A stretch of DNA of 8,434 nucleotides from the NCBI GenBank assembly GCA_902494855.1, contig CABUVC010000063.1:1-8434 (forward strand). The letters are read 5' to 3'. Made by a program: the position numbers and the translations under genes. Within the stretch, counting starts at the first letter, position 1. Every line of letters starts with the position of its first letter. The notes beneath the pieces were generated by a model. It was not told where the DNA came from, did no database searches, and saw only the letters and a list, made by a program, of their open reading frames with translations. Source of the stretch: an uncultured Collinsella sp. Its GTDB lineage: Bacteria > Actinomycetota > Coriobacteriia > Coriobacteriales > Coriobacteriaceae. This document shows positions 6,506 through 8,434 of the stretch, piece after piece.

Positions 6506-6561
6506 TCCAAAACCCAACCAAACGCCGACCAAACACTGACCAAATGCTTGACCACAAAGGG
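6506..6561 (+). repeat. Run of five degenerate 11-12 base direct repeats upstream of the recA promoter
   Basis: Read on the plus strand, units begin at 6506 (TCCAAAACCCA), 6517 (ACCAAACGCCG), 6528 (ACCAAACACTG), 6539 (ACCAAATGCTTG) and 6551 (ACCACAAAGG). The shared core is ACCAAA and spacing is 11, 11, 11 and 12 bases, close to one helical turn. The array ends about 32 bases upstream of the recA -35 and is the main content, besides terminator and promoter, of the 257-base gap between recA and the cinA-like gene. It could be a multi-site regulator target or a bent upstream element; no protein is known to me for it. Confidence 0.5.
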
Positions 6562-6641
6562 GCAAATAAGAACAAGAAAGGCAAAAATACACCTATGACC
6601 AGCGCAAACGCTAAATTCGTCAGGGGTCCCTATCTCCACAA

Positions 6642-6665
6642 TTAAGGGGCCCGAAGGCCCCTTAA
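6642..6665 (-). terminator. UUCG-loop hairpin terminator after the cinA-like gene
   Basis: In the minus-strand RNA the arms TTAAGGGGCC and GGCCCCTTAA pair perfectly over 10 bp around a very stable C(UUCG)G loop. It begins 7 bases after the stop of the last gene of the rimO-pgsA unit. The 3' side reads TTAATTGTGG, a poor U-tract, so termination may be incomplete or factor-assisted. Its placement between two units supports a terminator, or a 3'-end-protecting hairpin. Confidence 0.75.
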
Positions 6666-6672
6666 AACACGT

Positions 6673-7203
6673 CTATTCCATAGAGTTAAGCACAAGGGCA
6701 ATGCGTCCCAATGCCTCCGCGACCGCATGGGCACGAACACACGAACGGTCGCCCTCATAGTGGCAGCGCACAGAGTCCACGACCGGCACTTCCCCATCAG
6801 CCGCGCGATACGCCCAGCCAATATAGAAAGTGCCAGCCGGATCGTCCTCAGTGCCGCCGCCGGGGCCGGCATACCCCGTTGCGCTCACTGCAATATCGCT
6901 CTGGTACAGCTCCAGCGAACGCGCCGCCATCTCGCGCGCGGTCTGATGCGACACCGCGGTATAGCGGTCGAGCGTCTCCTGATCAACACCCAAAACGCGA
7001 TGCTTGATCTCATCGCAGTAGGTCACCGCACCGCCACGCAGCACCGCCGAGGCGCCCGGGATATCGGCAATCGTCGAGGCGATCATACCTGCTGTCAGCG
7101 ACTCAGCCGTCGAAACCGTCACGCCCCGAGCGCTCGCGCGCTCGACAATATGACGCGCCAGCTCCTCGTTATGTGCGGAAATCTGCTCAAAAGAGTCCGT
7201 CAT
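6673..7203 (-). CDS. pncC: CinA C-terminal domain protein, nicotinamide-nucleotide amidohydrolase (PncC-type)
   Basis: Predicted to deamidate nicotinamide mononucleotide to nicotinate mononucleotide, a step of pyridine-nucleotide salvage, in the cytoplasm. The 176-residue protein consists of the CinA C-terminal domain only. Visible are TVSTAESLTAG (about 29-39), with the family's active-site serine region TAES, GGAVTYCDEIKHRVLGV (57-73), AVSHQTAREMA, and SATGYAGPGGGTEDDPAGT (107-125). The N-terminal MoaB-like domain of full-length CinA is absent, as in E. coli PncC (YgaD). Either GTG 7209 or ATG 7203 may be the start. An AGGT at 7214-7217 is 4 bases from the GTG and 10 from the ATG; I chose the ATG. 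It follows pgsA by 6-12 bases and is followed by the terminator. As in Bacillus and many other bacteria it lies directly upstream of recA, but here recA has its own promoter. Confidence 0.92.
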   Translation of the reverse strand: MTDSFEQISAHNEELARHIVERASARGVTVSTAESLTAGMIASTIADIPGASAVLRGGAVTYCDEIKHRVLGVDQETLDRYTAVSHQTAREMAARSLELYQSDIAVSATGYAGPGGGTEDDPAGTFYIGWAYRAADGEVPVVDSVRCHYEGDRSCVRAHAVAEALGRIALVLNSME

Positions 7204-7215
7204 ACCCACTAGGAC

Positions 7216-7854
7216 CTAGACCGAAAAGACGATCTTGCGGCAGTTCCAGAAGTACTGGGCGCCCGAGATAACGGTCAGGACAACGGCAACGGCGTACAGG
7301 AAACGCGACACCGAGTAGATGCCGAGCGTCAGCGCCAGCGGGCCAAGGTGCAAGCCGGCCATCGCAAAGACGCACAGGTAACCGCAGATGGAGACCATCG
7401 TGGTCGCCGTCTTGTACTTGCCGAGCTTATCGGCCGCAACGACAACGCCGGCGGCACTCGCAACCATGCGCAGGGCGCTTACCAGCAGCTCGCGGAACAA
7501 GATGATGAACACGGACCAAACCGTCACGGTGCCAAAGTCCAAGAACAGCAGCAAGGCCGAGAACACGAGCAGCTTGTCGGCGATGGGGTCCAAGAACTTA
7601 CCGAAATCGGTAATCTCGTTGCGCGAGCGCGCTAGGTAGCCGTCAACCTTATCGGTGCACGACAGGATCACATACAGAATGAAGGCAGCGGCGGCGAGCG
7701 GGCCGTCGAAGGTGCTCCAATCTGTACCGGCAACACTCGTGTGAGAAAGCGCCGACACGATCATGAACACCGGGATAAAGACGATGCGAACGCACGTCAC
7801 GATGTTGGCGGGCGTCCAAACACTCGTCAGTTCCTTATTGCTCTCGTTTGCCAC
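7216..7854 (-). CDS. pgsA: CDP-diacylglycerol-glycerol-3-phosphate 3-phosphatidyltransferase
   Basis: Membrane enzyme that makes phosphatidylglycerophosphate from CDP-diacylglycerol and glycerol-3-phosphate, the committed step to phosphatidylglycerol and cardiolipin. It has 212 residues, a usual length. The CDP-alcohol phosphotransferase signature DG-x2-AR-x8-G-x3-D-x3-D is complete: D71, G72, A75, R76, G85, D89, D93. WTPANIVTCVRIVFIPVF at 13-30 is the typical first membrane segment. Further hydrophobic stretches lie near 53-67, 94-120, 130-140, 152-170 and 173-198. The start is GTG at 7854 with AGGAG six bases upstream; no nearer ATG exists in frame. It begins 9 bases after the rimO stop and is followed almost directly by the pncC-type gene. 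The signature alone could fit other CDP-alcohol transferases (cardiolipin or phosphatidylinositol synthases), but the linkage to cinA-recA and the N-terminus favour PgsA. Confidence 0.93.
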   Translation of the reverse strand: MANESNKELTSVWTPANIVTCVRIVFIPVFMIVSALSHTSVAGTDWSTFDGPLAAAAFILYVILSCTDKVDGYLARSRNEITDFGKFLDPIADKLLVFSALLLFLDFGTVTVWSVFIILFRELLVSALRMVASAAGVVVAADKLGKYKTATTMVSICGYLCVFAMAGLHLGPLALTLGIYSVSRFLYAVAVVLTVISGAQYFWNCRKIVFSV

Positions 7855-7863
7855 GATGCTCTC

Positions 7864-8434
7864 CTACTCCACAACATGGCCGATAAGCTCATAGCAGAAG
7901 CTATCGGTAAACTCGACCGTCAGAATATCGCCCACGGACGCCTCGCTGGCGTCCAAGTGCACCGCGCCATCGGAATCGGGCGCCTGGAACCAAGCATGGC
8001 CGATCAGCTCGGCGCCGTCCTCGGTCTCCTCGATGCCGTCGACGATCACCTGGGCGCGCTCGCCCACATGTGCGGCGGTGGCGGCAAAACCGAGCGACTC
8101 GGCCAGGTCCATGGCCTCCTGGGCGCGCTCGAGCTTGACCTCCTCATCGACCTGACCCTCCATCTTAGCGGCCAGGCTGCCCTCCTCCTGCGAGTAGGCA
8201 AAGACGCTCGTGTAGTCAAAGCCGACGGTGTCCATAAAGTCGATAAGGTCGCGGAACTCGTCGTCGGTCTCGGTCGGGAAGCCGACCATGGCCGTGGAAC
8301 GGATCACGATGCCGGGGATACGCTCACGCAGATCGCGGAACAGGTCCTCGAGCTCCTGGCGCGAACCAGAACGGCGCATAGCCTTGAGGATGCGCGCGTC
8401 GCAGTGCTGCACGGGGATATCGATATAAGGCAGC
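7864..8434 (-). CDS. rimO: Ribosomal protein S12 methylthiotransferase RimO (5' end cut by window)
   Basis: Radical-SAM enzyme that adds a methylthio group to a conserved aspartate of ribosomal protein S12. Only the C-terminal 189 codons are in the window; the cluster-binding cysteines and the radical-SAM CxxxCxxC lie beyond the right edge. What remains starts with LPYIDIPVQHCDARILKAMRR, the typical RimO beta-strand region (Y-D-P-x-Q-H). It continues with TAMVGFPTETDDEFRDL, FDYTSVFAYSQEEGSLAA and a C-terminal TRAM domain (about the last 65 residues). That domain contains AWFQAPDSDGAVHL, which corresponds to the RimO-type DAPEIDG motif and separates it from MiaB. The in-frame GTG at 8412 is internal and not a start. 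The TAG stop at 7864-7866 lies 9 bases before pgsA, so the two are probably co-transcribed. Confidence 0.93.
   Translation of the reverse strand, partial: LPYIDIPVQHCDARILKAMRRSGSRQELEDLFRDLRERIPGIVIRSTAMVGFPTETDDEFRDLIDFMDTVGFDYTSVFAYSQEEGSLAAKMEGQVDEEVKLERAQEAMDLAESLGFAATAAHVGERAQVIVDGIEETEDGAELIGHAWFQAPDSDGAVHLDASEASVGDILTVEFTDSFCYELIGHVVE

Overview
The window is a block of house-keeping genes, all transcribed from the minus strand, so biological order runs from high to low coordinates: rimO (5' end missing) - pgsA - pncC/cinA - terminator - [SOS promoter] recA - recX - [sigma-70/A-type promoter] rny - GHKL-ATPase gene - spoVS - miaB (3' end missing). Both window edges cut genes. No RNA genes, insertion sequences, prophage genes or CRISPR repeats were seen. 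The host is most likely an actinobacterium of the class Coriobacteriia (Collinsella-like). This rests on the high-GC coding style, the actinobacterial/Gram-positive type of LexA box (CGAAC-N4-GTTCG), and a Firmicutes-like pgsA-cinA-recA-recX-rny-spoVS-miaB gene order joined to long acidic-tailed RecA. It is an inference, not a database result.

Three transcription units can be read. Unit 1 (8434 to about 6640) carries rimO, pgsA and a stand-alone CinA C-terminal domain gene with gaps of about 9 and 6-12 bases. It ends in a strong UUCG-loop hairpin at 6642-6665. Unit 2 starts at an SOS promoter (6446-6474). The LexA palindrome (6453-6468) lies in the 17-base spacer between TTGACC and TATTAT, so LexA binding should block RNA polymerase directly. 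The unit drives recA and recX, whose product modulates RecA filaments. Upstream of the promoter is a run of five degenerate 11-12 base repeats of unknown role. Unit 3 starts at a near-consensus promoter (TTGACA-17-TACGAT, 4472-4500). Its leader is about 160 bases long and contains an 11-bp hairpin with a GTAA tetraloop. The unit drives rny, a GHKL-type ATPase gene that begins one base after the rny stop, spoVS, and miaB.

The least understood part is the rny - GHKL ATPase - spoVS - miaB unit. It groups a membrane-anchored mRNA-decay endonuclease, an uncharacterised ATPase with intact N, G1 and G2 boxes, a small SpoVS protein (Alba-like nucleic-acid-binding fold in this family) and a tRNA methylthiotransferase. 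In Bacillus the ATPase position is held by ymdB. The grouping suggests a role for the ATPase in RNA metabolism, but the sequence alone does not prove one. The two ends of the window encode paralogous radical-SAM methylthiotransferases, RimO (acting on ribosomal protein S12) and MiaB (acting on tRNA A37).
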